DNA of 64,000 nucleotides from Planctomycetaceae bacterium (GCA_011525745.1 WYBU01000089.1:38537-102536); one strand, 5' to 3'. Positions 1-8,634 are shown, numbered from the stretch's first letter. Notes: generated by a model not told the origin, from the letters alone. Made by a program: numbers and translations.

Positions 1-1001
1 GCCGCGACCTGTTCGGGGCTCATGTAGGCCAGCGTCCCGACGAGCTGGCCCACTTCGGTTTGAAGCGTCGCCTGCACGTCCGCATCCGTGAGACGCGCGA
101 CGCCGAAGTCGAGCACCTTGGGCTGACCGAACTCGTCCACCAGGATGTTGGCCGGCTTGAGGTCGCGATGAATCACGCCGTGCTGGTGCGCATAGTGAAC
201 CGCGTCACAGACGTGCGCGAACAAACCGAAACGCTGCTTGACCGCCAGGCCCGCCTCGCGCACGTAAAGGTCGATCGGTCGGCCGCGGATCAGCTCCATC
301 GCGAAAAACGGCACGCGTCGGGATTCCATTGACTGAAAAGCGGCAGGCGGCGTGGATTGGCGCTCGCCCGCACCGGCATCCAGGTCGACCCGCTGCCGAC
401 TCATGCCGTCGGGCGGATGTATGTCCGCCATCCCGGCTTCGTAGATCCGGGCGATGCCCGGATGATGAAGCTGCCCGAGCGCCTGGGTCTCGCGCTCGAA
501 GCGGTGCAGCATCTGATGAGTCGTAAGTCCCGGGCGGATGATCTTCAGCGCCACGCCGCGGCGCGGTTGCTCCTGCTGGGCCTCGTACACGCTGCCCATT
601 CCGCCGGAGCCGACGATCCTCAGAATGGTGTATCGTCCGATGCGGCAACCGATAAGCGGATCGACGCCGTCGGCGACATTCACATGCGGATCATCGTGGC
701 GGCGTTCGCCCGTACGGTCCTGGCTGATCTGGGGCGGCGTCGCGCGGCGAACGGGCGCCGCCGGCGCGCAGGTTGCCAGCTCGAGCGGCACTTCCATGAA
801 GCCGCGTAATTCGCCGCGCGCGGCGAGCATTTGCTCGACCTGCCGCCGCAGTTCGGGCGCTTCGGCGCATTGCTGGTCCAGAAATCCGCCGCGACGCTCC
901 GGCGGCAACTCGAGCGCGTCGAGAAAAATGTGCTTGACTCGGCGGTCGGATTGCACGCTCAGGGCCTCTTCGCTCAAAAACGACTCCGCGCGACTCTGCA
1001 C
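1..1001 (-). CDS. Ser/Thr protein kinase, C-terminus beyond the window
   Basis: Eukaryotic-type (Hanks) Ser/Thr kinase, of which 333 residues are visible. The glycine loop GSGGMGSV lies at about residues 131-138, the ATP-binding lysine in ALKII at about 153, HRDLKPAN with catalytic Asp at about 280, DFG at about 298-300, and GTLAYMSPE at about 322-330. A segment of about 35 residues rich in charged and small residues (about 191-228) interrupts the N-lobe. The preferred start is a GTG directly after the TGA of the upstream sigma factor gene, so the two are adjacent and probably co-transcribed and coupled. The N-terminal 60 residues resemble the short helical segment before many planctomycete kinases. 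Family knowledge: kinases of this kind control the partner ECF factor or signal from the cell surface. The target here is not known. Confidence 0.9.
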   Translation of the reverse strand, partial: MQSRAESFLSEEALSVQSDRRVKHIFLDALELPPERRGGFLDQQCAEAPELRRQVEQMLAARGELRGFMEVPLELATCAPAAPVRRATPPQISQDRTGERRHDDPHVNVADGVDPLIGCRIGRYTILRIVGSGGMGSVYEAQQEQPRRGVALKIIRPGLTTHQMLHRFERETQALGQLHHPGIARIYEAGMADIHPPDGMSRQRVDLDAGAGERQSTPPAAFQSMESRRVPFFAMELIRGRPIDLYVREAGLAVKQRFGLFAHVCDAVHYAHQHGVIHRDLKPANILVDEFGQPKVLDFGVARLTDADVQATLQTEVGQLVGTLAYMSPEQVA

Positions 1002-1571
1002 TCAGCATTCCGCGCTTATTCGGGCGTAGAGCCACGTGCGTGCGAATTCCCACTCGCGCTCCACGGTACGCTTGCTCAGCCCGAGCAATTCCGCCACGCC
1101 GTCGAAAGTGACACCCCCGAAGTAGCGCAGCGTCACGATGGTCGCGGCGCGCTCGTCGGTTCGAGCCAGGTCGTTCAGTGCTTCATCGAGGGCGAGGACG
1201 TCGTCGGAAGGCGCGTTGACGGCCACGTCAACGTGGTCGAGGTTCACGCGGATGAGGTCGCCGCCGCGCTTCAGCGCTCCGCGCCGGCGGATTTGATCGA
1301 TGACGATCTGGCGGATGGCCTGGGCGGCCGCGTAAAAGAAGTGTGCCCGGCTTTTCCAGTTGGCGCCGCTGGACTGGGCCAGCCGCAGCCAGGCTTCGTG
1401 AACCAGCGCGGTGGCCTGGAGTGTCTGCCCGGGCGCCAGCCGCGCCATCTCCGCCTGCGCTAAGGCGCGCAGCTCCTGGTACACCAAGGGCAGCAGTTCG
1501 GCCGCGGCGCCGGCGTCGCCGTCCGTTGCCGCATGCAGCAACTGCGTAAGATTGGAATCTTGTTCACCCAT
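1002..1571 (-). CDS. ECF RNA polymerase sigma factor (TIGR02999-like)
   Basis: Extracytoplasmic-function sigma factor of about 189 residues with regions sigma-2 and sigma-4. The sigma-2 part carries LVYQELRALAQ and [12 protein letters not shown]. The C-terminal part carries LRYFGGVTFDGVAELLG followed by SKRTVEREWEFAR, the helix-turn-helix that reads the -35 element. The start at 1571 (MGEQDSN) is chosen because the family begins about ten residues before the first conserved helix; the frame is open for another 33 codons upstream. Its stop TGA is followed at once by the GTG of the kinase gene, a sigma-kinase pair. Family knowledge: planctomycete genomes hold many such pairs, in which phosphorylation rather than an anti-sigma factor is thought to set sigma activity. 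Confidence 0.92.
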   Translation of the reverse strand: MGEQDSNLTQLLHAATDGDAGAAAELLPLVYQELRALAQAEMARLAPGQTLQATALVHEAWLRLAQSSGANWKSRAHFFYAAAQAIRQIVIDQIRRRGALKRGGDLIRVNLDHVDVAVNAPSDDVLALDEALNDLARTDERAATIVTLRYFGGVTFDGVAELLGLSKRTVEREWEFARTWLYARISAEC

Positions 1572-1757
1572 CCGTTTTCTTGGCGGACTTTCCGGCCGCA
1601 TTACGTAGATCGTTACGAAGGGATGGTTTGGGACTTCGGGCAGCCCGAACCGCACATCGGCAGTCGACATGTTACCCGGAAGTCGACCAACAACTCAACG
1701 GGTCTGCATGGAACTTGCGCGCAGGGCGCCCGGCGTCCGGAAATCGATCCCCGAGAA

Positions 1758-1794
1758 GCAGGGTCATCGTCGTCCTTGCGTGACGAAACCCTGC
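1758..1794 (+). promoter_or_regulatory. Leader hairpin upstream of the 1812 gene
   Basis: The arms GCAGGGT (1758-1764) and ACCCTGC (1788-1794) pair perfectly. An inner TCGTC/GACGA pair extends the stem. The structure ends just before the Shine-Dalgarno AGGAG at about 1799-1803. Similar inverted repeats precede the genes starting at 15322 and 17140. The role is unknown; a translational or attenuation control is an inference. Confidence 0.4.
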
Positions 1795-1811
1795 ACACAG
1801 GAGAACCGCAA

Positions 1812-2312
1812 ATGACTCGCAATCGCATCGCAATCGCCATCGTCTCGACGCTCGCCGTCGGCTTCGCGCTGGCGGCCTTCGCCGGTCCGCCGAGCGGCAG
1901 TAACGGCACGGTCGCGGGCACGGCGCTGGTCGAGGCCGATATCCCGGGCCTGGAGCCGCTGCTGATCCTGGTGACATATCATGCCGACGGAACGATCACC
2001 GCGACGGACAAGTCCGACTTCAGCCGGGGCGGGCTGACAAGCCAGAACCCCGCGGCACAGGGGATCTGGCGGCGCAGCGGCCCGAACCAGACCACGACAG
2101 TGTTCCTTTTCTTCAGCCTCGATGCCAACGGCGTCCCCAATCCCAACTCCATGGCTCGCTCGACCGCGGTCACGGACTGGAATCTCGGGATGACGGAGGG
2201 AACGGGCGTCTACACGCAGCGCGTCTACAACCCTGTGCCTGCGAGGACCCCCTCGACCCCAACGACGGCACGCCTGTCCCCGGCGCGATCCCGTTCACCT
2301 TGCGAAAGCTGA
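1812..2312 (+). CDS. Secreted hypothetical protein, frameshifted near its 3' end
   Basis: Unrecognised secreted protein. The start ATG has a good AGGAG about 9 bases upstream. A signal peptide is visible at residues 1-23 (MTRNRIAIAIVSTLAVGFA, then AAFAG). The mature part contains GIWRRSGPNQTTTVFLFF and looks like a small beta-rich domain. The last 28 codons in this frame (ARTPSTPTTARLSPARS) look non-coding. The +1-shifted frame from about 2230 reads CACEDPLDPNDGTPVPG and then IPFTLRKLTQ before a TAG at 2318-2320, which is a sensible ending. One missing base in the run near 2229-2232 explains this, so the gene is either damaged or carries a sequencing error. It is divergent from the ECF gene at 1571, so the two share the 240-bp promoter region. 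Confidence 0.7.
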   Translation: MTRNRIAIAIVSTLAVGFALAAFAGPPSGSNGTVAGTALVEADIPGLEPLLILVTYHADGTITATDKSDFSRGGLTSQNPAAQGIWRRSGPNQTTTVFLFFSLDANGVPNPNSMARSTAVTDWNLGMTEGTGVYTQRVYNPVPARTPSTPTTARLSPARSRSPCES

Positions 2313-2415
2313 CGCAGTAGTCCAGAAGTCGGCCCCTGCGGCCGGGTGCGAGGACTCCCCTCTTGCACCGGGCTCGCAGCGCCGGCATGCACACGCACAG
2401 TTCTTCCCAGCGGCT

Positions 2416-2536
2416 CTGGAGGCCGTCAAGGAACTCAAGCAGGACAATGAGCGACGCCGAGAGTCAATCGCTCCGGAACGAAGTGCAGGAACTCAGGGCC
2501 ATGATCCGCCGGATTGCGGCGGCGAAAGGAGACTGA
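2416..2536 (+). pseudogene. Orphan 3' end of a peptidase-S74 surface protein gene, frameshifted
   Basis: This stretch encodes only the C-terminal coiled coil of an S74 protein. It starts as LEAVKELKQDNERR, then shifts frame and continues as AESQSLRNEVQELRAM and IRRIAAAKGD, ending at the TGA at 2534-2536. The same ending is intact at 4562-4658 and 8461-8634. The domain bodies that should precede it are absent. The last codons (AAA GGA GAC TGA) also supply the Shine-Dalgarno of the next gene. Confidence 0.75.
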
Positions 2537-3004
2537 AGTAATGTTTGCGAATCGGAATCTGACACTCGTGGCCCTGGCCGGCCTGCTGCTGCCGGGCGCG
2601 GCCCACGCCCAGACCCCGCTGGGCACGGCCTTCACCTACCAGGGGCAACTCAAAAACAGCGGCAGCCCCGCCAATGGGACGTATGACCTGGAGTTCTCGC
2701 TCTACGACGGCGCGGACGGCGCGGCCGTGCTGGTCGCCGGGCCGATCTGCGTGGACGACGTGCAGGTCGTCGACGGGCTGTTCACCGCCGAACTGGATTT
2801 CGGCGCGGCCTTCGGCGGCGACGGACGCTGGCTGGAGATCGCCGTCCGCGCCGACGACACGCCGGGCAACTGCGACACGGGCGCTTACACGACGCTCGCC
2901 CCGCGCCAGCCGCTGACGGCCGCGCCGTACGCGCACTTTTCCACGAAGCCCTGGGCCACGAGCGGGAATGACATCTCCTACACGACCGGCAACGTCGGCA
3001 TCGG
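2486..3004 (+). repeat. Direct repeat copy 1 (5' module of S74 family genes)
   Basis: This 519-bp block matches 8584-9102 with no gaps and about 18 mismatches counted by eye. It covers the last 17 codons of an upstream S74 gene, the junction with the ribosome site, the signal peptide and the first beta domain. The match stops abruptly just after the first NVGIG motif. Confidence 0.92.
2528..2531 (+). promoter_or_regulatory. Shine-Dalgarno made from the 3' codons of the preceding gene remnant
   Basis: GGAG lies inside AAAGGAGACTGA, which encodes the final Lys-Gly-Asp-stop of the upstream remnant. It sits 9 bases before the ATG at 2541. The same arrangement recurs at 8626-8629, and nearly so (AAAGGGGATTGA) before the gene at 4659. 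It fixes the start codon and suggests translational coupling between neighbouring family members. Confidence 0.7.
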
Positions 3005-4658
3005 CACCGACAGTCCGCAAGCGCAGTTGCACACGGTCGGCGGACCCTTCTACAACCACGCTCGTTTCGAAAGCGATTCGACAGAAGGCACCTGGATGCG
3101 CCTGGTTAACTCGGATTTGGGCGGCCGGGATTGGGGATTGCTCACAACCGGCACAACGAACCTGGAGCCCGTGGGCAGTTTCTTGATTCGAGACAACACG
3201 ACCCCCGCGGTACGTCTGATGATCGACCCTGCAGGAAGTGTCGGCATCGGCACGACGACGCCGGGCTTCCCTCTCACCTTTCCCAACACGCTGGGCGACA
3301 AGATCAGTTTGTGGGGGCAGTCCGGCAACCATTACGGCCTCGGCGTTCAGGCTGGGCTGCTCCAAATTCACAGCGACTTCTCCGCAAGCGACATCGCCTT
3401 CGGGTACGGAACGAGCGGCTCGTTCACGGAGACGATGCGGATCAAGGGCAACGGCAACGTCGGCATCGGCACGGCCACGCCGACAGAGAAACTCGACGTC
3501 GTAGGCAGGATCAACGTTGCGGGCGTTGAGGCGGTTGACCAGTCGCAGGAGTCGTACAACTTGAACTTGAGCGGGTTCATCTGGCAGAGCTTCACGGTCG
3601 GACAGGACGGCGTGCTGACAGCGGTTGAGGTTTACCCTTCGTTCTCGTCGGCATCAGGAACGCTCACGATCCATCAGGGCGAGGGGATAGGAGGAACGGT
3701 TCTATCGTCGCAGCCGTACTCGTTCAGCGGTCCGAATCAGTGGGTGAAATTTACGCTTCCGTCGGGTTTGTATGTACAGACCGGCGAGATACATACCATG
3801 TACTTTAACGTCGCGAGTGGCAGTCTGGTTCTCAGGGCATCATCCGCGAATCCATATCCAGGCGGAGTGGCGGTTTCTGGGAACTTCGACATCCTTTTTC
3901 GAACCTACGTGACTGCCGAGGGTCTGGTCAACACCGAGGCCCTCAGCGCGAACCGCCTCTCCGTAGCCGGCAACGCGGATTTCACCGGCAACGTCGGCAT
4001 CGGCACGACGACGCCCGAGCGCAGGCTTCACGTCCGGGGTGCGGGCGGCACCAATGTAAACGGCCTTCGGCTCACGCACGGGGCATCGGGCGCCAACTGG
4101 GACCTGCTGATCGGCGGACAGGCCAACAGCTTCCCGGGTGGCTTTACCATCGCATACGACGGAAGCGCTACCACCGGGCTCGTGATCCGGGATACCGGCA
4201 ACGTCGGCATCGGCACGGCGACGCCGTCGCAGCGGCTGCAAGTCGCCGGGAACATCTGCGCCACGGGGACGATCGGCGCGTGCAGCGACGCCCGCTTCAA
4301 GGAGCACGTCGAGCCGGTCGCCGGCGCGCTGGAGAAAGTCGAGTTGCTACGCGGCGTAACCTTCGACTGGAAGCGCGAGGAGTTCCCCGATCATCAGTTC
4401 GCCGAGGATCGCCAGCTCGGCTTCATCGCCCAGGAGGTCGAAAAGGTCCTGCCGCAGGTCGTGCAGCGCAGCGCGGACGGCTACCTCTCCGTCGACTACG
4501 GCCGGCTCACGCCGGTTCTCGTCGAAGCAATCAAGGAACTCAGACAGGACAACGAGCGACTGCGTTCGACGAAGAACGCCGAAATCCAGTCGCTTCGTGA
4601 CGAATTGCAGGAACTCAAGGACATGGTCCGCCGGATGTCGGCGGAGAAAGGGGATTGA
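2541..4658 (+). CDS. Secreted surface protein with C-terminal peptidase S74 (intramolecular chaperone) domain
   Basis: A 705-residue secreted protein. The signal peptide covers residues 1-23 and ends AAHA-Q. A beta domain containing AFTYQGQLKNSGSPANGTYD follows to about residue 140. Five repeats of the form (N/S)VGIGTxxP come next (DNA at about 2991, 3236, 3456, 3990 and 4200), separated by variable passenger segments, as in trimeric tail-fibre shafts. The C-terminus has the S74 domain: CSDARFKEH carries the Ser and the Lys five residues later that form the self-cleaving dyad in this family, then QLGFIAQEVEKVLPQVVQ, then a coiled coil ending SAEKGD. Family knowledge: the chaperone helps a trimer fold and then cuts itself off. 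The start at 2541 is set by GGAG. It is intact and surrounded by broken relatives. Confidence 0.88.
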   Translation: MFANRNLTLVALAGLLLPGAAHAQTPLGTAFTYQGQLKNSGSPANGTYDLEFSLYDGADGAAVLVAGPICVDDVQVVDGLFTAELDFGAAFGGDGRWLEIAVRADDTPGNCDTGAYTTLAPRQPLTAAPYAHFSTKPWATSGNDISYTTGNVGIGTDSPQAQLHTVGGPFYNHARFESDSTEGTWMRLVNSDLGGRDWGLLTTGTTNLEPVGSFLIRDNTTPAVRLMIDPAGSVGIGTTTPGFPLTFPNTLGDKISLWGQSGNHYGLGVQAGLLQIHSDFSASDIAFGYGTSGSFTETMRIKGNGNVGIGTATPTEKLDVVGRINVAGVEAVDQSQESYNLNLSGFIWQSFTVGQDGVLTAVEVYPSFSSASGTLTIHQGEGIGGTVLSSQPYSFSGPNQWVKFTLPSGLYVQTGEIHTMYFNVASGSLVLRASSANPYPGGVAVSGNFDILFRTYVTAEGLVNTEALSANRLSVAGNADFTGNVGIGTTTPERRLHVRGAGGTNVNGLRLTHGASGANWDLLIGGQANSFPGGFTIAYDGSATTGLVIRDTGNVGIGTATPSQRLQVAGNICATGTIGACSDARFKEHVEPVAGALEKVELLRGVTFDWKREEFPDHQFAEDRQLGFIAQEVEKVLPQVVQRSADGYLSVDYGRLTPVLVEAIKELRQDNERLRSTKNAEIQSLRDELQELKDMVRRMSAEKGD

Positions 4659-5402
4659 ATGATGTTCGCCAATCGGAATCTGACGCTCCTAGCTCTCGCC
4701 GGCCTGCTGCTGGCGGGCGCGGCCCCCGGCCGCTTCGGCATTCGACTGGGACTGCTCCTCTTCGCGTTCGTCTCGATGGCGGCCGCCGCTTCGAGTGCCG
4801 CCGCCGCGACGTTCATTGTGACCAACGCGGCGGACGTCGGCCCCGGCAGCCTGCGGCAGGCCATCATTGACGCCAACAGCAATCCCGACGTGGACACGAT
4901 CCTCTTTCATCCGAGCGTCACCGGCACGATCACGCTGGTGAACGGCCAACTTGCGATCACCGACGCCGTGACCATCACCGGGCCGGGTGCGCAGTCGCTG
5001 ACCATCAGCGGCAACAACAGCTCGCGCGTTTTCGACATCGCGACCACAGGCGCCGTCAGTTTGTCCGGATTGCGCATTGTCAACGGCTTTTCCGGAGGGC
5101 AGGCCGGCGGCGGGATTCGCTCGACCGCCCCGCTGACGCTGACGAACTGTGAAATCAGCGGATGTCACAATAATAATATTGGCGGCGGGTTGCGTCAGCT
5201 ATCGACGAACGCGACGATCAACGGATGCACGTTTTCTGGAAACTCGGCCAACATAGGCGGCGGAGTCTATCTCGCGGGATCCGCCCCGTTGTTCATGGCC
5301 ACGATCACAAACTGTACGTTTGTCAACAATACGGCGAGCACCATCGGGGGCGCTATCCGGCAGTTCTCCACCGTCCCGTCCACCACCCAGATCATCAACT
5401 GA
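4659..5402 (+). CDS. 5' part of a beta-helix surface protein gene, ended by an in-frame TGA
   Basis: Residues 1-247 of a large secreted protein. It starts with the family signal peptide (MFANRNLTLLALAGLLL), followed directly by a second signal-like hydrophobic stretch (RLGLLLFAFVSMAAAASS). The mature protein then begins TFIVTNAADVGPGSLRQA, the opening of planctomycete right-handed beta-helix proteins. Helix turns such as NCTFVNNTAS follow. The TGA at 5400-5402 interrupts the phrase IN-stop-TIVENNASDGGG, and the same frame stays open to 8453. Elsewhere in the protein the matching position is Cys (ITNCTF, TNCEIS), so TGC to TGA is the likely change. See the entry at 5466 for the rest. Whether the gene is dead or the base is an error cannot be told here. 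Confidence 0.8.
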   Translation: MMFANRNLTLLALAGLLLAGAAPGRFGIRLGLLLFAFVSMAAAASSAAAATFIVTNAADVGPGSLRQAIIDANSNPDVDTILFHPSVTGTITLVNGQLAITDAVTITGPGAQSLTISGNNSSRVFDIATTGAVSLSGLRIVNGFSGGQAGGGIRSTAPLTLTNCEISGCHNNNIGGGLRQLSTNATINGCTFSGNSANIGGGVYLAGSAPLFMATITNCTFVNNTASTIGGAIRQFSTVPSTTQIIN

Positions 5403-5465
5403 ACCATCGTTGAGAACAACGCGTCGGACGGCGGCGGCGTTGCCCTTGCCGGCACGAACACGGCC

Positions 5466-8453
5466 ATGTACCTGAGGAACACCGTCGTCGCCGGCAACAC
5501 CGCCACGACGGCCGGGCCGAATATCTTCGCCACTACCGGTGCCATCTCCGCCGGGCACAACCTGATCGGCGACGGCACGGGCTCGAACTTCACCCCCGTC
5601 ATCGGCGACCTAGTCGGCACGACGTCCGCGCCGATCGACCCTCTGCTCGCTCCACTCGCCCAGAACGGCGGTCCAACGCCGACCATGCTTCCCCTGCTGA
5701 ACAGTCCCGTGGTCGACCGCGGAACGAACGTCGCGGCGCCGGCCGTGGACCAGCGCGGCCTCCAGCGCTCTGTGGGCTGCGCCACCGACATCGGCGCCGT
5801 CGAGGTCCAGACGGACTCGAACTGCACCGATTGCTGTGATCCGGCGAATGACAACTGTGGCGATGCGGTCACCCTGCTCCCCGCCGGCACCGGAGTGTTG
5901 GGCGTGCCCGGCGACCTGACCCTCGCCACCCTTGACGGCCCGTCTACCGTCTGCGGCGTCGGCGTCGGCAGGGACGTGTGGTACCGGTTCCAGCCCAACG
6001 CCAGCGCGGATTGGGATATCCGCACCTGTTCGGACGGTGGCGTCGATACCGTCATCGAGCTGTTCGATGGTTGCTCTGGCACGAGCGTCGCCTGCAACGA
6101 CGATGCCGACGGCTGCGGCGACGGCACCCAATCGCGGCTGGTGGTGCCGCTCGACGGCAGCGTCAGCTACCTTCTGCGCATCTGTTCCAAACTCGCCGCG
6201 CCCGCCGGGCCGTTCAATTTGGAGGTGACGCGGGCGGTGCCGTCGAACGACGATTGCACCGGTGCCACGTTTCTGTCGAGCTTCCCCTTCACCGACAGCC
6301 CGTACCACCTCTTGGCCACGCACGACCCGATCATCATGGGCTGCAACCCTGGCCCCGGATTGACCCGCCACGGCGTCTGGTACGCCTACACCCCGAGCAC
6401 CGACTGCACCCTGATCGTCAGCGAAACATCGGCCAACGATGTCGCCATGGCCCTCTTCACCGGCGCCGACTGCGGTTCTCTCGTCGAGGTCGCCTGCACC
6501 CTTGCGGAGACGGATGCCTTCGCCCTCACGGCAAATACCTCCTACTGGCAGCTCATCGGGATGCATTCGGCCACGGCCGTGCCCACCACGCCGTTGGTCA
6601 TCGAGTTCGAATGCGTGCCGCCGTTTCCCAACGATGACTGCGCGACGGCGACGGTAATCGCCGAGACGCCATTTTCGCACACCGTCGATTTCCGCCTTGC
6701 GGCGCCCGACCCGGACGTGACCTGCAACCAGTCGTCGAACGTACATACCCGCCACGGAGTCTGGTGGACCTACACGCCGTCCATCGACTGCATCGCCGTG
6801 CTGAGTGAGACCTCCACCAATGATACGATCACCGCAGTGTTCACCGGCGGCTGCGACAACCTCTTCGAGGTACACTGTTCAGACGCGGAGGGCTCGATCT
6901 TCACCATGCAGGCCGGGGTCCAGTACCACGTCCTCGTCGGCGCGTGGTCGGCCACCACTATCCTCACTACGCCCATCACGTTCAATTTGGACTGTGTCCT
7001 GCCGCCCGAAAACGACGCCTGCATCAATGCCATCCCCCTCGTCTGCGACACCTCCGTGGCAGGAAGCACCACCCTGGCCACCGCGGAGGGCGTACCTGTG
7101 CCGGCCACCTGCCCCGACACGTTCGAGGGCGGGTCTAACCTCGTGCAGAACCATCGGAAGGGCGTCTGGTACCGCGTGATCGGCGACGGCAACGCCTGGA
7201 CGCTCTCGACCTGCAACGCCGGCACGAACTTCGATACGCAGATCGCCGTCTTCACCGGCGGGTGCGACAACCCAATCTGCTTCGTCGCCAACGATGATAT
7301 GAACCAAACCGGCTGGAGCTGTCCGATCAGCTCGCGGCGCGCCGCGGTCCGCTTTGGGACCGTTCCAGGCGAGGAGTACCTCGTGCTCGTCATGCCATCT
7401 TCGAGCGGGCCGGCGGTTCCCTCCAACTTCCAGCTCGACGTCATCTGCACCGGTTGCTGCCAGGATGGCGATTGCATTTTCGTGTCCGCCGACGCGTGCG
7501 CCGCCGGTGGCGGCGCACCGCCGGTCGATGCCACCAGTTGCGGCCCGCCCGAGGGCCATGCCCTCGATTTCGCCGGAAACAACGGCTACGTAAACGTCGG
7601 CACGCTCGGCACTTTTGGCAGCACGCTCAACACGTTCACCGCCGAGCTGTGGGTCCGCACCACCGACACCAGCCAGATTCACGTCCCTCTCAAACTCATC
7701 GACACGCCCGGAACGCCGACCGATCCGGTTTTCGCCATCGAGATGAATCGGACGAATCTCGGCGGCGGCGCGCCCGTCTATGCCGCCGGCCAGACGCTGT
7801 TCTACCTGCGCGACGGCAACAACATGGTCTTCTCGCGCAGTATCAGCGCGAACATTTACGACGGCCAGTGGCACCACATCGCCTGGCGTGTGCTTGACGC
7901 TGTGAACAACAACATGGAGGTGTATGTTGACGGAGGACTTCATCCACAGATCGAAGGGCTGTCGCAAAGCCCAGTGAACTTCCCCGATTGGACGCGGTTT
8001 CTGACGATAGGGGCTGCCAACAACCGCGGGACCATCGAGGCGTGGTTCAACGGCCAGATCGACGATGTGCGCCTGTGGGCCGTGGCCCGCACCCAGGTGC
8101 AGATCTTTGCCAACATGAACCTTTCGGTCGCACCGAACACGCCGGGACTGTACGCCGCCTGGCGCCTGGACGACGGCGCGGGGACGACCGCGCTGGACCT
8201 CAACGGCGTGTATCACGGCACACTGGTCGGCGGCCCGTCGTGGATCGATTCATCGCCGTGCGCAGTGCCGTGCGGACCGGCCGACATCAACTGCGATGGC
8301 GTACTCGACATGGCGGACGTCGACGTGTTTGTCGGCGTGCTGTTGAGCACAAACACGGACCCTGATCACGTCGCGCGGTCGGATTTCAACGGCGACGGCG
8401 TGGCCGACGGAATGGATATTCAGTTGTTTGCAGAGCACATATTGGACGGATGA
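5466..8453 (+). CDS. 3' part of the interrupted beta-helix/LamG/dockerin-like surface protein
   Basis: Same frame as 4659-5402; reading resumes in phase after the TGA at 5400, and 5466 is only the first ATG after it. The rest of the beta-helix ends RGLQRSVGCATDIGAVEV. Then come four modules of about 120-150 residues, each with WYRF or VWYAYTPS-type cores and Cys pairs (NDNCGDAVTL; NDDCTGATFL; NDDCATATVI; NDACINAIPL), resembling PPC-like beta sandwiches. Next is a LamG/concanavalin-like domain (HALDFAGNNGYVNVG, then GQWHHIAWRV, then GQIDDVRLWAVA). The end is a dockerin-like pair of loops (DINCDGVLDMADVDVFVG and DFNGDGVADGMDIQLF). As a translated unit it would lack a signal peptide, so it is probably not exported unless the TGA is read through or is an error. 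Confidence 0.82.
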   Translation: MYLRNTVVAGNTATTAGPNIFATTGAISAGHNLIGDGTGSNFTPVIGDLVGTTSAPIDPLLAPLAQNGGPTPTMLPLLNSPVVDRGTNVAAPAVDQRGLQRSVGCATDIGAVEVQTDSNCTDCCDPANDNCGDAVTLLPAGTGVLGVPGDLTLATLDGPSTVCGVGVGRDVWYRFQPNASADWDIRTCSDGGVDTVIELFDGCSGTSVACNDDADGCGDGTQSRLVVPLDGSVSYLLRICSKLAAPAGPFNLEVTRAVPSNDDCTGATFLSSFPFTDSPYHLLATHDPIIMGCNPGPGLTRHGVWYAYTPSTDCTLIVSETSANDVAMALFTGADCGSLVEVACTLAETDAFALTANTSYWQLIGMHSATAVPTTPLVIEFECVPPFPNDDCATATVIAETPFSHTVDFRLAAPDPDVTCNQSSNVHTRHGVWWTYTPSIDCIAVLSETSTNDTITAVFTGGCDNLFEVHCSDAEGSIFTMQAGVQYHVLVGAWSATTILTTPITFNLDCVLPPENDACINAIPLVCDTSVAGSTTLATAEGVPVPATCPDTFEGGSNLVQNHRKGVWYRVIGDGNAWTLSTCNAGTNFDTQIAVFTGGCDNPICFVANDDMNQTGWSCPISSRRAAVRFGTVPGEEYLVLVMPSSSGPAVPSNFQLDVICTGCCQDGDCIFVSADACAAGGGAPPVDATSCGPPEGHALDFAGNNGYVNVGTLGTFGSTLNTFTAELWVRTTDTSQIHVPLKLIDTPGTPTDPVFAIEMNRTNLGGGAPVYAAGQTLFYLRDGNNMVFSRSISANIYDGQWHHIAWRVLDAVNNNMEVYVDGGLHPQIEGLSQSPVNFPDWTRFLTIGAANNRGTIEAWFNGQIDDVRLWAVARTQVQIFANMNLSVAPNTPGLYAAWRLDDGAGTTALDLNGVYHGTLVGGPSWIDSSPCAVPCGPADINCDGVLDMADVDVFVGVLLSTNTDPDHVARSDFNGDGVADGMDIQLFAEHILDG

Positions 8454-8460
8454 GTAATGC

Positions 8461-8634
8461 CTGACGCCCGTCCTCGTCGAGGCATTGAAAGAACTCAAGC
8501 ACGAGAACGAACGGAAACGGGCTGATACAGAAGACCAGCTAGCTCAACGCGACACACGAATCGCGTCGCTCGAACGGGAAATCCAGGAACTCAGGGCCAT
8601 GATCCGCCGGATTGCGGCGGCGAAAGGAGACTGA
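8461..8634 (+). pseudogene. Orphan intact 3' end of a peptidase-S74 gene
   Basis: Fifty-eight codons with no start codon. They begin LTPVLVEALKELKHENERKR, which corresponds to LTPVLVEAIKELRQDNERLR in the intact protein at 2541, and end REIQELRAMIRRIAAAKGD with TGA. They are the tail of the S74 domain plus coiled coil. The block begins 7 bases after the dockerin-like gene stops, so the passenger and chaperone body were lost or replaced at this junction. Its last codons form the ribosome site of the next gene. Confidence 0.8.

Noticed and set aside
5400..5402. Selenocysteine or other recoding of TGA in the 4659/5466 gene
   Set aside because: No selenocysteine insertion hairpin is visible after the codon and the neighbouring helix turns carry Cys at this place. 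A point mutation or error is simpler.
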